Shown in pieces: positions 1 through 5,222 of a stretch of 5,222 bases of DNA. Within the stretch, counting starts at the first letter, position 1, and every line of letters starts with the position of its first letter. Source of the stretch: an uncultured Porticoccus sp. (GTDB lineage: Bacteria; Pseudomonadota; Gammaproteobacteria; Pseudomonadales; Porticoccaceae). The stretch spans positions 1 through 5,222 of the forward strand of contig CATLZI010000166.1 in assembly GCA_950063125.1 (NCBI GenBank), in the 5' to 3' direction. The translations under genes and the position numbers were made by a program. The notes beneath the pieces were generated by a model. It was not told the origin of the DNA, ran no database searches, and saw only the letters and a program-made list of their open reading frames with translations.

Positions 1-39
1 AACCCGGAAAAAGAGTTGCCAATGAAGCAAGCGGCTTAG
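1..39 (+). CDS. Possible 3' end of a truncated plus-strand gene
   Basis: The first frame is open from the window edge and ends at a TAG at 37-39, giving the tail NPEKELPMKQAA. Only 12 codons are visible, so coding status rests on an open frame and a plausible hydrophilic tail. About 30 bases downstream comes an AT-rich tract followed by TTGAAAAACACCGGGGGCTC (61-80 region), which resembles in style the 3' non-coding end of IS110/IS1111-type insertion sequences. That resemblance is from memory and unverified. If right, this would be the end of a transposase gene. It could equally be chance open frame. Confidence 0.2.
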   Translation, partial: NPEKELPMKQAA

Positions 40-154
40 CATGTAAACAGTGACAACTATCTTGAAAAACACCGGGGGCTCCAGAGGCTTTTGTCCGTTT
101 ACGAGGGAAAATCCCTAGTACCCCTAAAACGCAAGATTGTTCCTTTACCTCTTT
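40..154. other. Non-coding gap at the left edge
   Basis: I see no supported gene here. The stretch separates the possible plus-strand gene end from the stop codon of the minus-strand 181-residue ORF. It contains a G-rich block (73-78) and a small AGGGA-AAA-TCCCT hairpin (104-116). Neither has a T-tract on the exit side that would make a convincing terminator for the minus-strand genes. No terminal repeat matching the candidate at 4254-4299 could be found by eye. Confidence 0.5.
104..116. repeat. Short perfect hairpin downstream of the 181-residue ORF
   Basis: AGGGA and TCCCT are separated by three A residues, forming a 5-bp stem with a 3-nt loop. It lies about 40 bp beyond the stop of the minus-strand 181-residue ORF, where a transcript end might be expected. 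The stem is short and no U-run follows on either strand, so a terminator role is only a possibility. Confidence 0.2.
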
Positions 155-700
155 TTACAGCTCGTCAGTTTCGCAGATGGTTTCCCACGTGTGATTGGTG
201 AAATGCTTAGGCGAAAGAATTCCCTCCACTCTTTCACTACCAAAAATTTCAATTGTCACCCCCCACATTGGCTTCAAGCTTTGCAATATTTCAGCTAACT
301 GGGAGCTTCGTTGGGCTTTATTGAGGGACAAGAAATAGGACGCTCTACTACCGAGAATATTGGTGATTAACTTCTCATGAGTACCGATCAAGTTACGATA
401 AGAAGCCAGAATAGAACTACATTCTTTTGGAAATATTTTGTTGATGGCGTTTTCCAGGAATCCTTCCAGCAGGTACATCTTGCTTTGCTCATTCTTGTCG
501 CTATCAATAAAAGCCAGCCCAGTTCTTAATAAGGCTACTTGCATGATAAATGTGGGCCATACCTGCTCAACGCCATAAATTGATATTTCATCATCACCAA
601 TTGTAGTTTTGGCCCTTTTTCTTTGTCCACTGTATGCTTTACGCAGATCATGAGGTCCGGCCGGTAAAAGCGTTGAATTTAGCCACTTCGCCCATATCAC
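155..700 (-). CDS. Unrecognised 181-residue protein, third gene after tnpA and tnpC
   Basis: I do not recognise this protein and assign no function. It starts at a GTG at 700, in a frame open only back to a TGA at 725-727. There is no strong ribosome-binding site, and an ATG overlapping the GTG in another frame stops at once. It begins MIWAKWLNSTLLPAG, has a basic stretch at residues 25-32 (GQRKRAKT), a Trp/Phe-rich segment around IYGVEQVWPTFIMQV (41-55), then mostly predicted-helical sequence with no signal peptide or clear membrane span. By eye its DNA is much more AT-rich (about 40% GC) than tnpA, suggesting a separate origin. It lies 32 bp after tnpC in the same direction, so it probably shares that transcript and behaves as a passenger or accessory gene of the transposon. 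N-terminal truncation is possible given the poor start. Confidence 0.55.
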   Translation of the reverse strand: MIWAKWLNSTLLPAGPHDLRKAYSGQRKRAKTTIGDDEISIYGVEQVWPTFIMQVALLRTGLAFIDSDKNEQSKMYLLEGFLENAINKIFPKECSSILASYRNLIGTHEKLITNILGSRASYFLSLNKAQRSSQLAEILQSLKPMWGVTIEIFGSERVEGILSPKHFTNHTWETICETDEL

Positions 701-732
701 ATTGAAATATAGAGATATTTTTCTTCACCAGC

Positions 733-1122
733 CTATAACGATTCCTGAAGTTGTTTAAACTGGCCCTGGATAACCGCTTTTTCCTGAAGAATCACCTTAT
801 TCTCGTCGGTGAGAAACGCCGCATTATTCTGGGTGGTTTTCAATTCGGCTTTGGTGGCCTCCAATGCCTGGGATAACAGGGCCACTTGTTTATCGACATC
901 TGCTTTCTGAGTGGTGAGCACGGCCGTGTTTTCCGCCAATTGATCAATTTTACGCTGGTATTCCCGGCACTTTGTTGCGGCTTCTTCCAACTCGTGTTTC
1001 AGGTTCTGGATATCTTCTATCTTTCCGTTCAAGTCGCTGTTTAGCGCCGCATTGGCCTGTTTTAATTCATCGGCATTTCGTTGTAACTGAGGGTCGGCAA
1101 CGATTCTGACGAAATCCTCCAA
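733..1122 (-). CDS. tnpC: TnpC-like coiled-coil regulator of transposase
   Basis: This 129-residue protein is almost entirely one long coiled coil (about residues 15-127): charged, Ala/Leu/Gln-rich heptads with no proline after residue 11, one Cys and no internal Met. Its size, architecture and place just after tnpA fit TnpC of Tn4652/Tn5041, a protein of about 120 residues that lowers TnpA levels in Tn4652. I assign it on that basis, not by alignment. The start is TTG at 1122, the only usable start in the frame, which is closed by a TAA at 1152-1150. An AAGG (1132-1129) lies six bases upstream of it. The gap to the tnpA stop is 22 bp, so the two are surely co-transcribed, and the TTG start suggests modest translation. 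An alternative is a fragment of a KfrA/TnpT-type coiled-coil protein that has lost its DNA-binding head. Confidence 0.65.
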   Translation of the reverse strand: MEDFVRIVADPQLQRNADELKQANAALNSDLNGKIEDIQNLKHELEEAATKCREYQRKIDQLAENTAVLTTQKADVDKQVALLSQALEATKAELKTTQNNAAFLTDENKVILQEKAVIQGQFKQLQESL

Positions 1123-1128
1123 AATGTG

Positions 1129-1132
1129 CCTT
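1129..1132 (-). promoter_or_regulatory. Ribosome binding site for the TTG start of tnpC
   Basis: On the minus strand AAGG stands six bases before the TTG at 1122. It is the only purine-rich element at proper distance upstream. The GGAGG just inside the ORF would need a non-canonical start downstream, and no ATG, GTG or TTG follows it closely in frame. It therefore supports the TTG start. Confidence 0.45.
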
Positions 1133-1144
1133 AACCTATTGTAT

Positions 1145-4117
1145 TTAAATTATTTTGGCGTTGTAGCTCATGGGTGAAACCTGCCGTTCAAAATCAAGCG
1201 TATAATCGCCAAATCGGTTGATATGGTCCGTGCGGTATGGGGCCAATCCTTTGAGAATATCGTGATCAATATGATGACCGCGCTCTTTGAGATCTTTAAG
1301 GGTTAACGTCATCGACTCCACATTGTGAAGAATGACCAGGTTGGCCACTAAGTGGTTATATTTGATCACTTTCCGTTGCTCGTGGCGGATATTCTCGGCG
1401 ATCACCCCCTCGCCGCCGAAGAACAGCCATTTCACGAACTGGTTGAACTCTTCCGTTTTGTTCGTCTCCGCATGAATGGTTCGCCGCAACTCCACGCTGC
1501 CAATGTAGTCCAGAAGAAAGGTTGTCCGAACGACCCTCCCCAGTTCCCGGAAAGCAAAGTAGAGTTTGTTCTTGAGGCTTGCGGTACCTAAACGTCGCAG
1601 TACCGTAGACGGTGCGATTTTTCCAGCCTTAATCGATAGCGCCACCCGGAGCATGTCCGGCACATGGGTTTCAATCAGTTTCCAGTTGATAGTCTCGCTG
1701 AACAAAGCATTGATGTGCTCATACCGTTGGCGTTTGTCAGACTTGTAGAACACCAGCTGCTTCAGATTCCGGATGCGGGGCATCAGGTTGATACCCAGCA
1801 GGTAAGCCAACCCGAAGACGGGCGCACTTTGCGCCTGAGTATCGCCATGCAAGGTGTCAGGCTGGATATCGGAGTCGTTTTTGATCAGTCCATCAAGGAT
1901 GTAAATGGCCTCATAAACGCCGCAAGGAATGAAGTGGCTGAACAGCGCGATGTATTTGTCGGAGACGTGGTAGTAGCCCACCCCGCCATAGCCACCGTAC
2001 CGTATGTGGTATTCCGATAGCAGATTCTGTTCGTACAGGTTCCATTTTGTGCCATCGGCGGCGGCCCGCTGGCCAGTTCCCCAGTGTCGCGGCAGCCGGT
2101 AGCGGTTGTAGGCATTGATAACCTGTACAATCGCCTGCTCCAGGCGCTCTTCGGTGACGTGCCGCAGGTTGAGCCAGGACACCTGCCGGCGATTAAGCGT
2201 CGTGATGGATCGCGCGGTCTGAGTTGGCCCGAGATTGCAGCCATAGCAAAATAAGGTCGAAACAAAGCGGGTACGGGGGTCGTCCAGCTTGCCCTCAAAT
2301 CCGGAAAGTGGCCCAAAGCGTTTGTGGAGGCCCAGCCATTTTTCGGCTTCCACCAGGATGTCGAGAATGTTCTTTTCGGGCATATTTTGGGATAACTGCT
2401 TATCAATCTCAGCTAACCCATCCGGAGGCGCTCTACGGCGGTGCTTCCGGATCACCAGATCTTCACCATGGAAGACGGCGTATTCATTCTCCGGGAAGCC
2501 ACGGTCAATGCGGTCGGCCGTTTCGCTCAACCGGGAGTGGGCTTGTACCACAAAAGCGGCTGGGTCGGATTCGATATCAATCATCGCACTGTAGTCCGCT
2601 ATCTGGGCATCATAGACACTCCAATCCACCAGCTGATCGCGGTAGTCACTGTACTGGTCGCTATTCGCGACCGCGAGATCGCCGGAAATCAGTTCACGCT
2701 TCACCTGTGTCAGTACGCCCAGCTCGAAATACTTCCGGTAGACCATCCCGGGGGGCAGCTGGCTTGGCCCGGTCCCCAATACCAAACGGCGCCAACGCTC
2801 CGGTAGCCAGGACACGTCGACGGGTTGACTACTGAGGACAAGGCATTCCTTACGGCTGTGCCGGTGCTTTTTCAGAGTCGCAATCGCCTCAATCAAAGAT
2901 TGATCGTGGCTGGTTGCCGCCAGATCCAGTAGTTCAAGGCAATTGAATAACAGGGGGCGTAACGGGCGGTAGGGTTGCAGCATGAACGGGATGAAGTTAT
3001 TGCCAGCATAGGCCATGTGTTCCTCACACTCTGCCAGTAATTCATCAGGATCGCTCTGGATGGCAGCCGCCACTCGGGCACCTCGCTCGGAGTCCGTTGG
3101 CGCTTCCTGGACGGCGGTCAGTACGTCACGCAGTTGAGCCACCAGCCTGTCCATGCGTTTCATGTGATCCAGGTGATACTGGTTCAGGTTGGCTTCTGCC
3201 TTGGTTTTGATGTTGCGCATCTTGCGAACAAAGATGTCGACCGCATCGTCCATCGCGCGACGCAATTGGGCATGGACCAGCAGAACCATCAAAGCGTAGC
3301 GTTTGGTGCTTTGCATGGCCTTGATGTTGGCCGCGCCCAGCGCTCGTGCTTCCAGTATGAAGTGGTGATATTTGGCGGCGGGAATGTGATCAACAGCGGG
3401 CAATTGTTGACACCAACCCTGAAGCCATTCCAGGTGCTGAAGATACTTCTTCACTTCCGTATTGGTCGGCTTTTTGGGTTCCTGTTTCAACTTATGCCAA
3501 CTGGTATGAGGGGAATCATCCGGCACTTGCAGCAACTGGTCAAATTCGTTTTTTTGATGCGCTGTCAAACCCACATTGAGCGTCCGAAAGTAACCGGTAT
3601 TGACCGTGCTGCGAGCCTGACGCGCGGTCCGTTGCAACGTTGAAAAACCCGGTAACTCAAAACGCTGGCGCACCAGCTCTTCAATCACCACATTGATGAT
3701 GTCCGCCAGGTCCTGCTTGGTGGTGGCCGCTTCACGCGCTAGTTCCCGTACAATTGCCTTGCCTTCAACGGTGAACGCCTTGATGCCCACCTGTTGACGA
3801 ACCGTCTCCAGCATCCGCTGACGGGCGCCGCCATTGCGGTCGTAGACCCTGAGCTGGCTCAATGCGAGATGTGAAAGGTCGTCGCACGCCAGAATGTGCG
3901 TTGTAATGGATTGGGGAACGGCTTTGAGATGGACAAAGTAGCCCAGACGCTGCACTGTTTTCAGGAGAATGAGTAGGGCGCCACGAGCAGCCGGAGTTCG
4001 AGCGTGCTTTCGGGCAAAGGATCGTTCCTGGGTAGAGGGTGTATAAATTTCTGCCAGTTCTTGATCCGAGACCACCGCCTTCAATCGCGGATAGGCGGTT
4101 TCATGGAGGCTACTCAT
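1145..4117 (-). CDS. tnpA: Tn3-family transposase TnpA, Tn4651/Tn5041-like, full length
   Basis: TnpA binds the terminal inverted repeats of the element and carries out replicative DDE transposition, giving cointegrates. The 990-residue length is normal for the family. The N-terminal part (about 1-170, including ARKHARTPAARGALLILLKT and QRLGYFV) is the DUF4158-type end-binding region. A helical middle follows, and the C-terminal DDE_Tnp_Tn3 domain spans about 580-970. The catalytic triad can be placed at D688 (in AADGTKW), D759 (in HGDTQAQ) and E889 (in NKTEEFN). The family signature HINRFGDYTLD (965-975) is also present. There is no frameshift or internal stop, so the enzyme looks intact. 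The ATG at 4117 is preceded only by a weak GAAGAA. Low translation is usual for transposases. Gene order tnpA-tnpC, with tnpA reading inward from a nearby end, argues for the Tn4651/Tn5041 group, but subgroup assignment is inferred. Confidence 0.95.
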   Translation of the reverse strand: MSSLHETAYPRLKAVVSDQELAEIYTPSTQERSFARKHARTPAARGALLILLKTVQRLGYFVHLKAVPQSITTHILACDDLSHLALSQLRVYDRNGGARQRMLETVRQQVGIKAFTVEGKAIVRELAREAATTKQDLADIINVVIEELVRQRFELPGFSTLQRTARQARSTVNTGYFRTLNVGLTAHQKNEFDQLLQVPDDSPHTSWHKLKQEPKKPTNTEVKKYLQHLEWLQGWCQQLPAVDHIPAAKYHHFILEARALGAANIKAMQSTKRYALMVLLVHAQLRRAMDDAVDIFVRKMRNIKTKAEANLNQYHLDHMKRMDRLVAQLRDVLTAVQEAPTDSERGARVAAAIQSDPDELLAECEEHMAYAGNNFIPFMLQPYRPLRPLLFNCLELLDLAATSHDQSLIEAIATLKKHRHSRKECLVLSSQPVDVSWLPERWRRLVLGTGPSQLPPGMVYRKYFELGVLTQVKRELISGDLAVANSDQYSDYRDQLVDWSVYDAQIADYSAMIDIESDPAAFVVQAHSRLSETADRIDRGFPENEYAVFHGEDLVIRKHRRRAPPDGLAEIDKQLSQNMPEKNILDILVEAEKWLGLHKRFGPLSGFEGKLDDPRTRFVSTLFCYGCNLGPTQTARSITTLNRRQVSWLNLRHVTEERLEQAIVQVINAYNRYRLPRHWGTGQRAAADGTKWNLYEQNLLSEYHIRYGGYGGVGYYHVSDKYIALFSHFIPCGVYEAIYILDGLIKNDSDIQPDTLHGDTQAQSAPVFGLAYLLGINLMPRIRNLKQLVFYKSDKRQRYEHINALFSETINWKLIETHVPDMLRVALSIKAGKIAPSTVLRRLGTASLKNKLYFAFRELGRVVRTTFLLDYIGSVELRRTIHAETNKTEEFNQFVKWLFFGGEGVIAENIRHEQRKVIKYNHLVANLVILHNVESMTLTLKDLKERGHHIDHDILKGLAPYRTDHINRFGDYTLDFERQVSPMSYNAKII

Positions 4118-4190
4118 ACGCAGTTCTTCGCTATGGGGTTCCAGTGAAAGGCATTAGCCCACAGTACTTTCGCTCTTGAGGGGGGCATTG

Positions 4191-4215
4191 CTTATAGTAG
4201 GCAGCAATTCGTCAA
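4191..4215 (-). promoter_or_regulatory. Weak candidate tnpA promoter
   Basis: On the minus strand TTGACG (4215-4210) is followed by TATAAG (4196-4191). The spacing is only 13 bp, shorter than the usual 16-18. An alternative is TTGGTC a few bases upstream with TACTAT at 16 bp. It lies about 75 bp before the tnpA ATG, on the inner side of the candidate terminal repeat, as expected for tnpA transcribed inward from the element end. Confidence 0.3.
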
Positions 4216-4222
4216 GACCAAA

Positions 4223-4297
4223 GGAACCGCCCGTTATTTTGTGAACGCCACGCTCGCTTTACGTTACGGGATTATTCGGTCATCGATCGCCGGTTCC
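4223..4297. repeat. Imperfect inverted repeat upstream of tnpA
   Basis: GGAACCGCC at 4223-4231 faces GCCGGTTCC at 4289-4297. Seven outer base pairs are perfect and one inner pair mismatches, with 57 bases between. The right arm lies inside the candidate transposon end. A binding site for TnpA or another regulator is possible, but arms this short can arise by chance. Confidence 0.3.
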
Positions 4298-4299
4298 CC
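4254..4299 (-). repeat. Candidate terminal inverted repeat of the Tn3-family element
   Basis: Read on the minus strand from 4299, the sequence begins GGGGAACCGGCGATCGATGA and after about 35 bases reaches CCGTAACGTAAAG. A GGGG outer end and an ACGNTAAG-like inner end are Tn3-family hallmarks, and the longer 46-48 bp repeats known for Tn4651/Tn5041 would end near 4254. Its position 180 bp before tnpA, pointing inward, fits that group. The mate is not in the window and the 5-bp target duplication cannot be checked, so this remains a candidate. Confidence 0.4.
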
Positions 4300-4342
4300 G
4301 ATTTATTGAATCGTTACACCACACCGCAGACTGATTCGAGCT

Positions 4343-4649
4343 ATGGCCATTGAGCATCTTTCCCCCCCCACTGATCATTCACACCTACCAACGCCTTTCT
4401 AGTGCCCAGCTAATCGCTCTGGCAGGGACCGGGCTAACGACGGTGGCGCTGGCGCCGCTGGCCCATGACTGACGGGCGGCAGTGCGGGCCAGGTGCTCGG
4501 CATTGCGCTGGCCCTGAAGATGATTGCCTACGCCCTAATAGCACCTCTGTTTGGGGCTGTTGCCCAAAAACTTCCCCGCCGTACTCTGCTGGTCACACTG
4601 GACATTCTGAGGGCCTGCGGGGTTGCCCTTTGTCACTGAGGTTTGGCAG
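4343..4649 (+). pseudogene. MFS transporter remnant, N-terminal fragment with three frameshifts
   Basis: Piecing three frames together gives the start of a major-facilitator drug or ion efflux permease. It begins MAIEHLSPP (ATG 4343), continues HTYQRLSSAQLIALAGTGLT then TVALAPLAHD, then GSAGQVLGIALALKMIAY and ALIAPLFGAVAQKLPRRTLL, then VTLDILRA, then LPFVTEVWQ. The first helix, the second helix and the loop-2-3 basic motif (QKLPRR) are recognisable. The frame is broken near an eight-C run (4362-4369, one base too many), at a TGA at 4470-4472 (one base missing before it), and around the GGGG at 4619-4622. Similarity stops after VWQ near 4649, so about two and a half of twelve helices remain. 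It converges on merR and is surely non-functional. The family is clear, the substrate unknown. Confidence 0.75.
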
Positions 4650-5097
4650 GGGGCCCACTCTGGCTAGGGTAGGTACAAAATTTTCGCCCAACCCCTTCAT
4701 GTAATGACGCAATTAAGGGGCACGAGATATTGCCCTCTTGGGCGCAGCACCGATCAACCATGGCGCTCAGTAAAACCTCAATTTGCTGTAGCTTTTCGAT
4801 CTTCCCACGTACGTCGTGCAACTTGCGCTCCGCGAGAGTGCTGGCTTCCTGGCAGTGGGTGCCGTCTTCGAGTCGGAGCAGGTCGCTGACCTCATCGAGA
4901 CTGAAGCCTAACTGCTGCGATGTTTTCACAAAGCTCAACCTGCCGATATCGCTGGGACCGTAGCGTCGAATACCCCCGAGAGGACGCTGGGGCTCAGGTA
5001 TTAACCCACGTCGCTGGTAGTAGCGGATGGTCTCAACTGAGACGTTCGCCGCCTTAGCCAGCCCCCCGATGGTCAATGAGTTCATTTCATCCGGCAT
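4633..5097 (-). CDS. merR: Mercuric-ion-responsive regulator MerR
   Basis: MerR is the cytoplasmic dimeric regulator that represses, and with Hg(II) activates, the divergent mer promoter by untwisting its overlong spacer. The N-terminal helix-turn-helix ([20 protein letters not shown], 8-27) is canonical, followed by the wing ([18 protein letters not shown]), the [20 protein letters not shown] segment and the dimerisation helix. The three metal ligands are all present at C82, C117 and C126, the same numbers as in Tn501 MerR, with the CPLIASL signature after the third. ATG 5097 is chosen because it leaves seven residues before LTIG, as in Tn501, and a GGAG stands nine bases upstream. Met5 is the alternative. 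The protein is 154 residues versus about 144, because the tail after SLHEG ([18 protein letters not shown]) is foreign and its last codons overlap the MFS remnant. Mercury sensing should be intact. Confidence 0.95.
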   Translation of the reverse strand: MPDEMNSLTIGGLAKAANVSVETIRYYQRRGLIPEPQRPLGGIRRYGPSDIGRLSFVKTSQQLGFSLDEVSDLLRLEDGTHCQEASTLAERKLHDVRGKIEKLQQIEVLLSAMVDRCCAQEGNISCPLIASLHEGVGRKFCTYPSQSGPPAKPQ

Positions 5098-5102
5098 TTG
5101 CC

Positions 5103-5133
5103 TTGACTCCGTAGTTGACTACGGCCTCAAGCT
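5103..5133 (+). promoter_or_regulatory. mer operator/promoter (PmerT) with MerR dyad
   Basis: A -35 TTGACT (5103-5108) is followed at once by the dyad CCGTAG-TTGA-CTACGG (5109-5124). This matches the Tn501/Tn21 layout, where the MerR operator fills a 19-bp spacer between -35 and -10. With that spacing the -10 is CAAGCT (5128-5133), which keeps four of six positions of the Tn501 TAAGGT. MerR bound here would hold RNA polymerase inactive until Hg(II) binds. A second TTGACT (5115-5120) starts in the dyad loop. The merR promoter should lie on the other strand over the same bases, but I could not define it. Confidence 0.85.
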
Positions 5134-5156
5134 TAACCTATCGAACAAGGCCGTAG
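5119..5156. repeat. Inverted repeat reusing the right operator arm
   Basis: CTACGGCC (5119-5126) is mirrored perfectly by GGCCGTAG (5149-5156) with 22 bases between. The left arm is the right half of the MerR dyad, so a third CCGTAG half-site lies just downstream of the mer transcription start. It could add a MerR contact or form a leader hairpin in the merT transcript. Confidence 0.5.
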
Positions 5157-5179
5157 AAGGTGTAATTGCAATATCAGAG

Positions 5180-5222
5180 TTGAATTCCGAGTCACAATCC
5201 GGTCGCGAGTCGTTAATCGCAG
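5180..5222 (+). CDS. merT: Start of mercuric transport protein MerT (cut by window edge)
   Basis: The frame from TTG 5180 reads (M)NSESQSGRESLIA to the window end. This resembles the start of MerT proteins, which open with a short hydrophilic Ser/Glu/Gly-Arg segment (for example SEPQNGRGALFAG) before the first membrane helix. Position right after the mer promoter, divergent from merR, is the canonical place for merT, an inner-membrane Hg(II) importer that hands the ion to MerA. No ATG exists in the frame back to the promoter. TTG 5180 has only a weak GAG before it. ATT 5165 would sit four bases after AGAAGG (5155-5160) but is a rare start. Only 14 codons are visible. Confidence 0.6.
   Translation, partial: MNSESQSGRESLIA

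Larger units (their letters stand above)
4118..4342. other. Non-coding region between tnpA and the MFS remnant
   Basis: No supported gene lies here. The region should hold the tnpA promoter and the tnpA-proximal transposon end. It contains a weak promoter candidate (4191-4215), a candidate terminal repeat (4254-4299) and an imperfect palindrome made of GGAACCG/CGGTTCC arms. A GGGGTT block at 4136 points the wrong way to be the end of the tnpA element. Confidence 0.6.

Noticed and set aside
74..112. The GGGGGCTCC...TTTACG stretch as the left terminal repeat paired with 4254-4299.
   Set aside because: Apart from the G-run and a loose TCC-GT-ACG similarity the sequences differ, and the distance from the G-run to ACG is 30 versus 38 bases. 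No real inverted-repeat match.
155..1144. A resolvase or TnpS/TnpT cointegrate-resolution gene in the tnp module.
   Set aside because: Neither downstream ORF shows serine or tyrosine recombinase motifs; any resolution system must lie outside the window.
1352..3643. Open frames on the plus strand and an alternative minus-strand frame inside tnpA (up to about 200 codons).
   Set aside because: They overlap a full-length, well conserved transposase and show no protein family features; they are antisense or frame shadows.
4136..4175. GGGGTTCCAGTGAAAGGCAT as the tnpA-side transposon end.
   Set aside because: Its G-run faces right-to-inside in the wrong orientation for an element containing tnpA, and no mate was found.
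4465..4963. Short plus-strand frames over the MFS remnant and antisense to merR.
   Set aside because: One uses the wrong frame of the recognisable transporter sequence and the others mirror merR codons; no independent coding evidence.
1129..5141. Identical 10-mer CTTAACCTAT before tnpC (1130-1139) and in the mer promoter (5132-5141).
   Set aside because: In a 5.2-kb window about a dozen matching 10-mer pairs are expected by chance, and the two contexts share nothing else.
1..5222. CRISPR array, tRNA or rRNA genes.
   Set aside because: No regularly spaced repeats and no cloverleaf or rRNA-like sequence were seen.

Overview
The window looks like an accessory region of a Gram-negative proteobacterium, most likely a gammaproteobacterium of the Pseudomonas/Marinobacter kind. 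It joins a Tn3-family transposition module to the start of a mercury-resistance operon. The organism is inferred from gene content only: Tn4651/Tn5041-like tnpA-tnpC pairs and MerR/MerT-type mer operons are typical of these bacteria. No chromosomal marker gene is present.

Layout, left to right. Bases 1-39 may be the 3' end of a plus-strand gene cut by the window edge. Bases 40-154 are non-coding. Three minus-strand genes follow in one orientation, read from right to left. They are tnpA (4117-1145, a full-length 990-residue DDE transposase of the Tn3 family), tnpC (1122-733, a 129-residue coiled-coil protein starting at TTG 22 bp after tnpA), and an unrecognised, AT-rich 181-residue ORF (700-155, GTG start). 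The close spacing suggests one transcript. TnpC of Tn4652 is known to lower TnpA levels, so this copy may be a self-limiting brake. The tnpA upstream region (4118-4342) is non-coding. It holds a candidate terminal inverted repeat whose outer end would be at 4299. No mate is visible, so the other end of the element should lie beyond the left edge. No resolvase or TnpS/TnpT gene is in view.

Outside that candidate end lies the N-terminal remnant of a plus-strand major-facilitator (MFS) transporter gene (4343 to about 4649), interrupted by three frameshifts and then cut off. Its 3' end meets merR (5097-4633, minus strand). MerR keeps all three Hg(II)-binding cysteines, but its last roughly 20 residues are unlike known MerR tails and run into the broken transporter gene. 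To the right is a classical mer operator/promoter: a TTGACT -35 followed by the dyad CCGTAG-TTGA-CTACGG, with unusual extra copies of both motifs. The window closes within the first codons of a divergent merT, which has no ATG.

The main interest is the tnpA-tnpC-orf cassette with an unknown third gene, the MFS/merR recombination junction with its altered MerR tail, and the duplicated elements of the mer control region. I do not see convincing evidence for a wholly new system.
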